Of a DNA stretch of 38,180 bases, positions 1 through 8,142 are shown one piece after another. The position numbers and the translations under genes are program-made. Source of the stretch: Desulfurellaceae bacterium (GTDB lineage: Bacteria > Campylobacterota_A > Desulfurellia > Desulfurellales > Hippeaceae). Each line of letters opens with the position of its first letter. Position 1 is the stretch's first letter. A model generated the notes under the pieces. It searched no databases. It saw nothing but the letters and a program-made list of their open reading frames with translations, and had not been told where the DNA came from. The stretch is from assembly GCA_015486965.1 (NCBI GenBank), contig WFQQ01000142.1, positions 1 through 38,180 of the forward strand, in the 5' to 3' direction.

Positions 1-73
1 AAATTATACAAGAGTTAAGTAAAATCGATAAATTCAAAACCGAGTTCTGTTATTTAAGTATAATCATTATATA

Positions 74-102
74 TTGACACTTCAATAATAACACATTATA
101 AT
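74..102 (+). promoter_or_regulatory. Sigma70 promoter of the haem c chemoreceptor
   Basis: A perfect -35 box TTGACA (74-79) and a perfect -10 box TATAAT (97-102) are separated by 17 bp. Transcription should begin near 109, only about 20 bases before the start codon. The ribosome site GGGGAGGG (117-124) lies in this short leader. Confidence 0.85.
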
Positions 103-130
103 TTTTTAGAAATTTTGGGGAGGGTAAACG

Positions 131-1717
131 ATGACAATCAAAAGCAAAATTATTACAGCGACGCTTGTAATTTTTATAGTAGGGAGTGCCTTTTTAATGC
201 TCTATACAAACTTCAGTCTCCATAGACTCCAGAAGAAAACCAATAAAAGAGAGGTTACGATACTTGCAAACCTTACATTCAAGGCACTCAGGCAGATGAT
301 GAACACAGGAAACCCCCAATTTATCAAGAATATGGAGAAAGCTTTGCAGTCAACAGAGGGAATAGACTCACTCGATGTTTATAAATCCCAAAAAGTTCTG
401 AAACTCTTTGGCTTAAAACAGGCTCCTATAAGAGATCAAAATGTTATCGAAGTGATGAGAACAAAAAAGCAGATAATAAAAGAAACATTTAAAAATGATG
501 TAAGATATATAGATATCTACAAACCTCTAATTGCAGACAGCTCCTGTATGGCCTGCCACACCAACGCAAAACCCGGAGATGTCCTTGGTGTTGTATATAT
601 TGCAAAAAACATGAAGGGGAGCGATAGGGTTATCTCTTCAACTTTAACAAACTACTTGATAGTCTTATCCATTGGAACTGTATTAATTATTTTAATAGTG
701 ACATATTTTACAAATTACACCCTAATTCATCCCCTTAACGCTCTTATCGAAAAGGTAAAAGACCTCGCCGAGGGCGAAGGTGATTTAACAAAGAAAATAG
801 AGATAGACAAAAACGACGAGATAGGAACTATTAGCAGGTATTTCAATAAATTTATAGAGAAAACTCACAACATGATAAGAGAAATTAAAAGCTCTACAAA
901 GAACTTGGAAGACCATTCATTTAGACTGGCGGATGTTTCGGAGGAGATGTCAAAGGCGTTGCAAGAAGCTGTAGAAAACACACAGAAGGTGGCAAGCTCT
1001 GTGGAAGGTCTCGTTAGCTCCATTGACACTGTAGCAAGCTCTTCTGAGCATGTAAGCAGCCTAACAAACGAAGTGAGCTCAATAAATCAAGAAATACTCA
1101 ACGAAATGGACGAGAAAGTTAACAGAATGCAGAAGAATGCCCAGCTTGCCAAAGAGGCTATGGAGCAGATTAACACAGTTGGAGAGTCCTCAAAAGAGAT
1201 AGGTCAGATTGTAGGTGTCATAAATGAAATAGCAGACCAGACAAATCTGTTAGCTCTGAATGCAGCGATAGAGGCAGCCCGTGCTGGTGAGGCTGGACGA
1301 GGCTTTGCTGTGGTTGCTGATGAGGTGAGAAAGCTGGCAGAGAAAACACAGAGAGCAACAGAAGAGATAAGAAGCACCATATCAAAAATCCAGAGAGACA
1401 CCGAGATAGCAGTCAGAAAAACTGGTGAGGCAAACAAGGCAATCTTGGAAGAGAGTGAACAAACAATGAAAGAGAAAGAGCAGATTGAGCAGGTTATATT
1501 AAAAACAAACGATGTAATAAGCGAGATAAACGCTGTAAGCTCTTCAACAGAGGAGCTTGCTTCACTCGCAGGTGAAATAAACCTGCAGATGCAGGAGATA
1601 GAAAGCATAACAAAACATAATGCTCAGGTTGTTGAAAATGTATCAAGAGCTGCAAATGAATTGAAAGATCTATCAAATTCACTCTACACCTTGGTTAGCA
1701 GATTCAAGGTAAACTAA
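131..1717 (+). CDS. Methyl-accepting chemotaxis protein with periplasmic haem c motif
   Basis: This is a 528-residue transmembrane chemoreceptor. An N-terminal membrane helix (about 7-27) and a second one (about 173-194) enclose a periplasmic sensor domain of about 145 residues. That domain ends with CMACH (139-143), a CxxCH site for covalent haem c. A HAMP domain follows (about 195-248). The cytoplasmic signalling domain is typical, with its conserved hairpin tip at about 366-396 ([20 protein letters not shown]). Haem-containing chemoreceptor sensors are known, for example in Geobacter, and read redox state or a gas ligand. A redox or NO/O2 cue is my inference from the motif and from the respiratory genes nearby. 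A strong ribosome site precedes the ATG. No CheA, CheW or flagellar gene is in the window, so its output pathway is encoded elsewhere. Confidence 0.93.
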   Translation: MTIKSKIITATLVIFIVGSAFLMLYTNFSLHRLQKKTNKREVTILANLTFKALRQMMNTGNPQFIKNMEKALQSTEGIDSLDVYKSQKVLKLFGLKQAPIRDQNVIEVMRTKKQIIKETFKNDVRYIDIYKPLIADSSCMACHTNAKPGDVLGVVYIAKNMKGSDRVISSTLTNYLIVLSIGTVLIILIVTYFTNYTLIHPLNALIEKVKDLAEGEGDLTKKIEIDKNDEIGTISRYFNKFIEKTHNMIREIKSSTKNLEDHSFRLADVSEEMSKALQEAVENTQKVASSVEGLVSSIDTVASSSEHVSSLTNEVSSINQEILNEMDEKVNRMQKNAQLAKEAMEQINTVGESSKEIGQIVGVINEIADQTNLLALNAAIEAARAGEAGRGFAVVADEVRKLAEKTQRATEEIRSTISKIQRDTEIAVRKTGEANKAILEESEQTMKEKEQIEQVILKTNDVISEINAVSSSTEELASLAGEINLQMQEIESITKHNAQVVENVSRAANELKDLSNSLYTLVSRFKVN

Positions 1718-1718
1718 T

Positions 1719-1751
1719 AAAACAGAGTAACAATTAAAACAGAGTAACAAT
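1719..1751 (+). repeat. Perfect 16-bp tandem direct repeat upstream of the phosphodiesterase promoter
   Basis: AAAACAGAGTAACAAT occurs at 1719-1734 and again at 1736-1751, a period of 17 bp. The second copy ends 25 bp before the -35 box at 1777. It could be a regulator site made of two direct half-sites, or a simple local duplication. Confidence 0.8.
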
Positions 1752-1776
1752 ACACAATATTATAATTAGGTATCTT

Positions 1777-1804
1777 TTGACAAATATAGTAAAAAGTATA
1801 TAAT
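1777..1804 (+). promoter_or_regulatory. Sigma70 promoter giving a nearly leaderless mRNA
   Basis: TTGACA (1777-1782) and TATAAT (1799-1804) are both perfect, with a 16-bp spacer. The expected start site (about 1810-1812) is within a few bases of the ATG at 1815, so the transcript would have almost no 5' leader and no Shine-Dalgarno site. Confidence 0.8.
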
Positions 1805-1814
1805 ATCTTTGTCA

Positions 1815-3800
1815 ATGGATAAAGATTTACTTAACAAGATTCTAAAATTAAAATCCGAGCTCAAAATAAAGGTTCTATATGTTGAAGATAATGACATAGT
1901 AAGGAAAGACACCGTTGAGCTTCTTAAAGAGTTTTTCCACCAAGTAGAAACGGCATCCAACGGCGAAGAGGGTCTTGAAAAGTTTAAAAAAGGTAAATTT
2001 GACCTCATAATAACAGACATAAACATGCCAAAAATGAACGGAATCGAGATGATAAAAGAGATAAAAAAAATAGACAAAAGGATACCTGTAATCGTAATTA
2101 CAGCCTTCAGTGATTTCAAATACCTTGTCGAGTGTATAAAGTTAGGAGTATATGGGTATATTCTAAAGCCTATCGATATTAACCAGCTCCTTGAGGTCTT
2201 GAATACTGTATTAGAGAAAATAAAGCTTAGAAGGGAGAGAGATAAAGCCCTTCAGCTCTTGGAGCAGTACAAGAAGATAATAGATGAGAGTGCTACAGTA
2301 ACAAAAACAGACCTAAGAGGTATTATAACATACGCAAACGACAAGTTTTGCGAAAAGAGTGGGTATTCAAGGGAAGAGCTTATCGGAAAACCACATAATA
2401 TTGTGAGACATCCAGATATGCCTTCAAGTGCCTTCAAAGAGTTGTGGGACACTATACAGAGCAAAAAAGTGTGGCATGGTTTGGTTAAAAATAAAACCAA
2501 AGACGGTAAAGCTGTTTACATGAAGGCAACCATTGTGCCTATACTGGATGAGAATGGTGAGATAATGGAATATATTGCGGTCAGGCACGATGTCACAGAG
2601 TACATGAACCCAAGGAGACTCCTTCAAGACAAAATTAAAGAGCTAAAACAACCTTTGTTGCTATATTGTAAAATAGAGGATTACGACGACCTTGAGAACT
2701 TCTACGATGCAGACACCATAGAGGAGCTCGAAGAAAAGTTTATAAAAATGGCACCCGAGCTGTTCCCCGAAAACAGTAAATTTCCTTTTTCTTACAACTT
2801 GGGCAACGGGGAGTTTGCATTCCTAAAAGAGCAGGACTCAGACAAACCGATAAATACACTTCTAAACGAGCTGAAAGAGTTCCAGGAAAATGTGAGAAAA
2901 ACACCAATAAAGTTTAAAAACTACGAGCAATATGTTGAGGTCATTTTGAGCTTTGCCACAAAAAAGGAGCATATTATTGAAAACGCAAAAATGGGGATAA
3001 AGAAAGCCATAGCTAAAAAGGTTGATATTGTTATAGCAGACGGACTTGTCCAGGAGATGAAAGAAAAAGCAAAAGAAAATATAGAAACACTAATAGTCAT
3101 CAAGGACGCGATAGAGAACAGAAGAATTATATCCTATTTCCAGCCCATTTTTAATAATAAAACCAAAAAAGTGGAGAAATATGAGTCTCTCGTTAGAATA
3201 AGAGACATAAACGGTAGAATAGTCCCACCGGACAAATTCCTGAGGGTAGCTAAAATCAGCAGATACTACAAACAGATAACGAGAATAATGACAGAGAAGA
3301 TAATAAATGCCATAAAAAAACTCGATATGGAGATTTCATTAAATCTTTCAGAGATAGACATAGAGGATAGGGATACGGTAGATTTCATACTCAATAAACT
3401 AAATGAAAATTTAGATGTATCAAAAAAACTGGTTATAGAGCTTCTTGAGGATGAAAATATAAATAATCAGGCAGAAGTAAAACGGTTTATTAAGACAATC
3501 AAATCCATGGGTGTAAAAATTGCCATAGACGACTTTGGTAGCGGTTATTCAAACTTCGTTAGACTACTTGAGTATGAGCCAGATTACATAAAGATAGATG
3601 CATCACTGATAAAAGATATAGAAACAAACCCAAACAGCTACAACATTGTTGAGGTTATAAAAAAATTTGCAGATAAGCAGGGATTTAAAACGGTTGCAGA
3701 ATTTGTGGAGAATGAGAACATCCTAAGGATTGTCACAGAGCTCGGAATTGACTACTCCCAGGGATACTTCGTAGGAAAACCTCAAGAAATGGATATATGA
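1815..3800 (+). CDS. Response regulator with PAS and EAL domains (cyclic-di-GMP phosphodiesterase)
   Basis: From the N-terminus this protein has a receiver domain (about 18-135, phospho-acceptor D68 in ITDINMP), a PAS domain (about 150-265) with the RHPDMP segment seen in Aer-type PAS domains, a degenerate GGDEF-like region (a GNGEF segment replaces GGDEF) and a C-terminal EAL domain. EAL signatures are retained: ESLVR, a conserved NLS, ELLEDE, DDFGSG, KID and AEFVE. I therefore expect active cyclic-di-GMP hydrolysis but no cyclase activity. I chose the ATG at 1815 over an in-frame TTG at 1809. Neither has a Shine-Dalgarno site, and the promoter places the transcript start almost on the ATG. 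Its stop overlaps the start of the following histidine kinase (ATGA), which is probably its partner. Confidence 0.9.
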   Translation: MDKDLLNKILKLKSELKIKVLYVEDNDIVRKDTVELLKEFFHQVETASNGEEGLEKFKKGKFDLIITDINMPKMNGIEMIKEIKKIDKRIPVIVITAFSDFKYLVECIKLGVYGYILKPIDINQLLEVLNTVLEKIKLRRERDKALQLLEQYKKIIDESATVTKTDLRGIITYANDKFCEKSGYSREELIGKPHNIVRHPDMPSSAFKELWDTIQSKKVWHGLVKNKTKDGKAVYMKATIVPILDENGEIMEYIAVRHDVTEYMNPRRLLQDKIKELKQPLLLYCKIEDYDDLENFYDADTIEELEEKFIKMAPELFPENSKFPFSYNLGNGEFAFLKEQDSDKPINTLLNELKEFQENVRKTPIKFKNYEQYVEVILSFATKKEHIIENAKMGIKKAIAKKVDIVIADGLVQEMKEKAKENIETLIVIKDAIENRRIISYFQPIFNNKTKKVEKYESLVRIRDINGRIVPPDKFLRVAKISRYYKQITRIMTEKIINAIKKLDMEISLNLSEIDIEDRDTVDFILNKLNENLDVSKKLVIELLEDENINNQAEVKRFIKTIKSMGVKIAIDDFGSGYSNFVRLLEYEPDYIKIDASLIKDIETNPNSYNIVEVIKKFADKQGFKTVAEFVENENILRIVTELGIDYSQGYFVGKPQEMDI

Positions 3801-6697
3801 AACTACAAAAAATAGCCCTAATATTTCTATTCATACTTATACTCTCCCGATCGGCTTTTTCCCTTGAAAAAATCACCGTTCAACTAAACTGGAAGTTTCA
3901 ATTTGAGTTTGCGGGTTATATAGCCGCAAAAGAGAAGGGATTTTACAAGAAAGCTGGGCTCGATGTAAAACTAATACCTTATAAGGGCGGAAGTGTTATA
4001 AATACAGTTCTAAAACACAATGCAGACTTTGGAATAACGGATAGTGATATATTTACAGCCATGATATTTAACAAACCGGTTGTCTTGCTTGCAAACTTTT
4101 TCAAAAAATCACCTTTAGTCCTTGCGACAAAGCCAGATATCAGAACACCGTATGATTTGAAACATAAAAAAATCATGGCTAACGAGAACGAATTTAAATA
4201 CACAAGCATAGGCTTACTACTTCACAAGTTCAATATAAACCCCAAGGATATTATCCTGACCAAGCAAACCTACTCAATCAAACCGTTTGTGGAGGGCAAA
4301 GTTGATGCTATGGCAATATATATAACCAACCAGCCCTACTACCTAAATAAGCTACATATAAAGTACAATATCATAGACCCCGCTAACTACGGCATTTTTG
4401 CATATTCAGGCAACCTGTTTACATCGAGGGATTTTCTAAAAAAAGAGCCAGAGACAGTCAAAAAGTTTGTTGAAGCATCAATAATGGGCTGGAAATACGC
4501 ACTATCCCATAAAAAAGAGATTATCAATATTATTCACAAAAAATATTCAAACAAACCGATTGATGCTCTTGAGTATGAAGCAGGTGCTGTTGAGCATATC
4601 ATAATGCCCGATGTTTTCCCCATTGGTCTTATAGATAAGGAGGTCGTCAGAGAAATAGTTGATGAGTTCTCTGATATATTGTTCGGAAAGGTCAAACAGA
4701 TAGAGATTAAAAAATTTATCTACACCCTCAACAACATAAACCTTATACTATCTCCACTGGAGAGGGAATTTATTAAAAAACACAGAGTCATAAAAATATG
4801 CACAAACCCTGATTGGGTTCCGATAGAGTATTTATATAAAGGCAAGCCAGAAGGTCTATCAATCAGCGTTTTAAAGGATATAAGTAAAATGACAGGGCTT
4901 AAATTTATTAGGGTTCCAACAAAAACCTGGGAGCAATCACAGCTGTTTTTGAAAGAAAGAAAATGTGATCTCCTGCCTTCAGCTGTAAAAACATACAAAA
5001 GGGAGAAATACGCCCTGTTCACAAAGCCGTACCTTCACTATGAACTATTTATTTTCGCAAAGAACGACAAGCACTTCGTTAACGGCATACAATCTCTGCT
5101 TGACAAACCCATGGCAAGAAAGCGTGGCTCTGGTTTAATAACAAAACTCAAAAGAATGTATCCAAACATAAAAATAATCGAGACAGATAGCTATAAACAA
5201 TCGTTCGAATATGTGGAAAATGGCAAGGCTTATTACACCGTTGCAACGCTCCCCGTTGCAAATTACATAATAAAAAAATACGGATACAAAGACATAGTTA
5301 TAATAGGCGATACGGGAATGAGCTACAATCTATCGATGGCAGTGAGAAAGGATATGCCAACTCTTGTGGGCATATTAAACAAAGCACTGAGCAGAATAAC
5401 CACAAAACAGCTTGATATTATGTATATGAGACAGATTAACCTTCAAAACTTGACTAAGTTTCATTCCCTAATGGCAAAAACCATTTTGTTTTCTCTATCC
5501 ATCTTTTTGGCTCTATTCATAATAATACTTATAACCGTAAGAACCAATAGAAAGCTGAGGGAGATAAAAAGCCAGCTTGAAGAATCTCTAAGAAACTTTG
5601 AAACACTTGTTAACTCAACCATCCAAGCGGTCATCATTTATAGAGATATGGTGTGCATAGAGGCAAACGAGGTTGCCTGCAATATGCTCGGTTATACGAA
5701 ATCCGAACTTATAGGGAAAAATATAATGGAACTGTTCTCCGAAAAATCCAGAAAAATTGTTTCGGAAAAATTAAAAGAGCAGGAAACAGAACCTTATGAG
5801 GTCGAGTTTTTAAGGAAGGATGGAACAGTGGTCTATGCACTTGCGAAGGGTACATACATAACTATCAACAGAGAAAGGGTCAGGGTTGGCTCGGCTGTGG
5901 ATATAACGGAACAGAAAACATTACAGGAAAAACTCAAAAACCTCAACGCTACACTGGAGAGGAGAATTAAAGAGGCTCTGGAAAAAATCAGAGAAAAGGA
6001 TATTATGATGATGCAACAGTCCAAACTCGCTTCTATGGGTGAACTGTTGAGCATGATAGCCCACCAGTGGAGACAACCCCTTAACACAATAGCGGCAACC
6101 ATAAACACGCTCCTTTTAAAGATAGAGCTCGGAAATTTAGATAAAGAGTTTATGAAAGAAAAACTCCTCTCTTTGATGGATTATGTTAAGCACTTAAGCG
6201 AAACAATTGAGGATTTCAGGAGCTTTTTCAAGCAGGATAAAGAGAAAAACGAAGTTTCAGTGGATGAGGTAATAGAAAGTACAATAAAGATAGCAAAAGA
6301 CCTTATTGAGAAGCACAACATTGAGCTTATTGCCAACCTGAACGCAAAAACAAAGGTAAAAATATTTGCAAACGAACTAAAGCATGTAATATTAAATCTT
6401 TTGAACAACGCGCGGGATGTTCTAGTCGAAAGGGGTATTGAAAATCCCTATATCAAAATTGAAACAACTGAGTCTGAGAGCTATATAACAATAACAGTTA
6501 AAGATAACGGCGGCGGTATAGATGAAGCCCTGTTAGACAAAATCTTTGAGCCCTACTTCACCACAAAAAGCAGTTCGGGCACAGGAATTGGCCTTTATAT
6601 GAGCAAATTAATAATAGAAGGCCATCTTAAAGGAACAATCGAGGCAAAAAATGAAAATGGCGGAGCAGTTTTTGTAATAACCATACCAAAAACCTGA
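3797..6697 (+). CDS. Sensor histidine kinase with fused NMT1/THI5-like and SBP_bac_3 periplasmic domains
   Basis: A signal peptide (1-22) leads into an NMT1/THI5-like binding domain (about 24-310, beginning ITVQLNWKFQFEFAGY). A second periplasmic domain resembles amino-acid-type solute-binding proteins (about 325-545). A membrane helix lies at about 558-580, followed by a PAS domain (about 595-710), a coiled coil, a HisKA-like domain with phospho-acceptor H756 in AHQWRQPLN, and a HATPase domain with DNGGGI and a GTGIGLYMSK lid. At 966 residues it is a typical large hybrid sensor of the type common in Campylobacterota. The ligand cannot be read from sequence. Its 4-bp overlap with the preceding phosphodiesterase suggests it phosphorylates that protein's receiver, linking small-molecule sensing to cyclic-di-GMP. 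No receiver is fused to it. Confidence 0.92.
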   Translation: MKLQKIALIFLFILILSRSAFSLEKITVQLNWKFQFEFAGYIAAKEKGFYKKAGLDVKLIPYKGGSVINTVLKHNADFGITDSDIFTAMIFNKPVVLLANFFKKSPLVLATKPDIRTPYDLKHKKIMANENEFKYTSIGLLLHKFNINPKDIILTKQTYSIKPFVEGKVDAMAIYITNQPYYLNKLHIKYNIIDPANYGIFAYSGNLFTSRDFLKKEPETVKKFVEASIMGWKYALSHKKEIINIIHKKYSNKPIDALEYEAGAVEHIIMPDVFPIGLIDKEVVREIVDEFSDILFGKVKQIEIKKFIYTLNNINLILSPLEREFIKKHRVIKICTNPDWVPIEYLYKGKPEGLSISVLKDISKMTGLKFIRVPTKTWEQSQLFLKERKCDLLPSAVKTYKREKYALFTKPYLHYELFIFAKNDKHFVNGIQSLLDKPMARKRGSGLITKLKRMYPNIKIIETDSYKQSFEYVENGKAYYTVATLPVANYIIKKYGYKDIVIIGDTGMSYNLSMAVRKDMPTLVGILNKALSRITTKQLDIMYMRQINLQNLTKFHSLMAKTILFSLSIFLALFIIILITVRTNRKLREIKSQLEESLRNFETLVNSTIQAVIIYRDMVCIEANEVACNMLGYTKSELIGKNIMELFSEKSRKIVSEKLKEQETEPYEVEFLRKDGTVVYALAKGTYITINRERVRVGSAVDITEQKTLQEKLKNLNATLERRIKEALEKIREKDIMMMQQSKLASMGELLSMIAHQWRQPLNTIAATINTLLLKIELGNLDKEFMKEKLLSLMDYVKHLSETIEDFRSFFKQDKEKNEVSVDEVIESTIKIAKDLIEKHNIELIANLNAKTKVKIFANELKHVILNLLNNARDVLVERGIENPYIKIETTESESYITITVKDNGGGIDEALLDKIFEPYFTTKSSSGTGIGLYMSKLIIEGHLKGTIEAKNENGGAVFVITIPKT

Positions 6698-6736
6698 TAA
6701 AGCCACCCAAAGCCACCGAAATAGGCAACTTTTAAA

Positions 6737-6765
6737 TTGAAACCGAGTAAAAGTTAAAATATACT
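6737..6765 (+). promoter_or_regulatory. Sigma70 promoter of the ankyrin-repeat gene
   Basis: TTGAAA (6737-6742) and TATACT (6760-6765) are 17 bp apart. The expected start near 6772 gives a leader of about 23 bases containing the ribosome site GAAGGGGGGA. Confidence 0.7.
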
Positions 6766-6794
6766 GTTTTCAAAACTAACGAAGGGGGGATTTT

Positions 6795-7511
6795 ATGAAT
6801 AAAACAAAACTAAACAGGGAGCTTTTTGAGGCTGCTAAAGAGTGTGAAGTGGAGAAAGCAAAAGAGCTTATAAAAGAAGGTGCAAATGTTAACTATAAAA
6901 ACAAGCTGGGAGAGACACCTCTAATGGCTGCCGTCTCATCTAACTGCTCTGAACTCGTAAAACTTCTAATTGATAATGGAGCAAAGGTTAATGCAAAGAA
7001 CAAGTGGGGAAACAGCGTTTTAATGGAAGCTGTTGTGGCTGAAGCATCGACAGAGATAGTTCAACTACTTTTAGAAAATGGAGCTTTTGTCAACTCGAGG
7101 GATAAATGGAATAACACACCACTGATTGAGGCAGCACGAAGGGGTCTTTACGATGTAGCTAAGTACTTAATAGAGCATGGAGCTGATGTTAATGCAAAAA
7201 ACAATTACGAAAACACGCCACTCATGGCTGCCTCAGAAGGTATAAAAGGCGAAGGTTTCTTGGATATAGTGAAGCTACTCTTAGAAAATGGGGCAAAAAT
7301 AGACATTCAGGACTCAGTTGGAGAAACAGCATTGATTAAAGCTGCAACAAGAGGAAACTTAGATATAGTAAAATATCTGATAGAAAAAGGCGCAAATTCA
7401 GAGATAAGAGACGCAAACGACTATACAGCCTTGAAAAAAGCTCGTGAGTTTAAGCAGTTCCATGTAGCGGGCTATTTAGAAAATATATCAGATAGCTCTA
7501 CCTCTTCCTAG
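6795..7511 (+). CDS. Ankyrin-repeat protein, probably cytoplasmic
   Basis: The 238-residue protein is almost entirely ankyrin repeats, about seven, recognisable by recurring G-x-T-P-L-M-x-A and LL-x-x-GA-x-(V/I)-(N/D) segments. There is no signal peptide, membrane segment or fused enzymatic domain. Such proteins bind other proteins; the partner is unknown. It has its own promoter, so it is likely a single-gene transcript. Its last 14 bases overlap the end of the convergent cytochrome gene on the other strand, and I see no hairpin terminator between them. Confidence 0.88.
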   Translation: MNKTKLNRELFEAAKECEVEKAKELIKEGANVNYKNKLGETPLMAAVSSNCSELVKLLIDNGAKVNAKNKWGNSVLMEAVVAEASTEIVQLLLENGAFVNSRDKWNNTPLIEAARRGLYDVAKYLIEHGADVNAKNNYENTPLMAASEGIKGEGFLDIVKLLLENGAKIDIQDSVGETALIKAATRGNLDIVKYLIEKGANSEIRDANDYTALKKAREFKQFHVAGYLENISDSSTSS

Positions 7512-8136
7512 TAGCACCAGCCCTCTTTACCACATCTTTTGCATGGTACTGTAAGAACATAGTTATTTCATCAGCCTGCTTTTTTGTCAAAGCTGCCCTT
7601 TTTGTCATAACTCTTAGAGTAGACGGCCATTGATTTGCCGTAAATGTCGTGGTTCTTGGCAGGGCATGGCACATAGAACACCTCTCATGGAACAGCGGAG
7701 ATATTTTACTCCAAACCTTATTCACATCCTTAACAAGGTACTTTGATTTTATCCAAACATTGTTTAAAACTACTCTCTCCCAAACAAGTTGAGTGTCTTC
7801 GTCTTTTACTGTCTTAACAACCTTAACAAGTTTAATACCGTCTGGCTCAAGCTCAGCCAAAATTATTCTTTTTCCTTCGAATGCGTATATGACACATTTT
7901 AAACCCTTCTGTCTCCAACCTTTTATAGAGATCTCGGCCATATCTTTTTCTTCTTTTAGCAAATATACCTTTGCTCCTACCTCCAACTGTCCTATACTCA
8001 CCTGACCCGCTCTGTCTTTGTAAATATTCACAGTGGAGGACGCAAACATAGCGTCCCCCTTGGCAAATGCAGTGCCGAAGATCATAAATGGAACGATAAT
8101 ATTTAAAATAAATATAAAAATTGCCTTGTTCACCAT
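7498..8136 (-). CDS. Monohaem cytochrome c matching the C-terminal domain of TorC
   Basis: A signal peptide (1-25) precedes a beta-rich region (about 30-130) and a single haem c site CSMCH (153-157). Segments such as GWRQKG, VIYAFEGKRI and ANQW, with a final QYHAKDVV, match the C-terminal region of TorC/TorY cytochromes. The N-terminal tetrahaem quinol-oxidising NapC-type domain of those proteins is absent and the whole protein is only 212 residues. The start is the ATG at 8136; its ribosome site GGAGG is formed by the last codons of the molybdoenzyme gene seven bases upstream, so the two are translated together. The arrangement resembles the Campylobacter jejuni Cj0264c/Cj0265c pair. It is the likely electron donor to the neighbouring reductase; which quinol oxidase supplies it is not visible here. 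Confidence 0.87.
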   Translation of the reverse strand: MVNKAIFIFILNIIVPFMIFGTAFAKGDAMFASSTVNIYKDRAGQVSIGQLEVGAKVYLLKEEKDMAEISIKGWRQKGLKCVIYAFEGKRIILAELEPDGIKLVKVVKTVKDEDTQLVWERVVLNNVWIKSKYLVKDVNKVWSKISPLFHERCSMCHALPRTTTFTANQWPSTLRVMTKRAALTKKQADEITMFLQYHAKDVVKRAGATRKR

Positions 8137-8142
8137 AAACTA

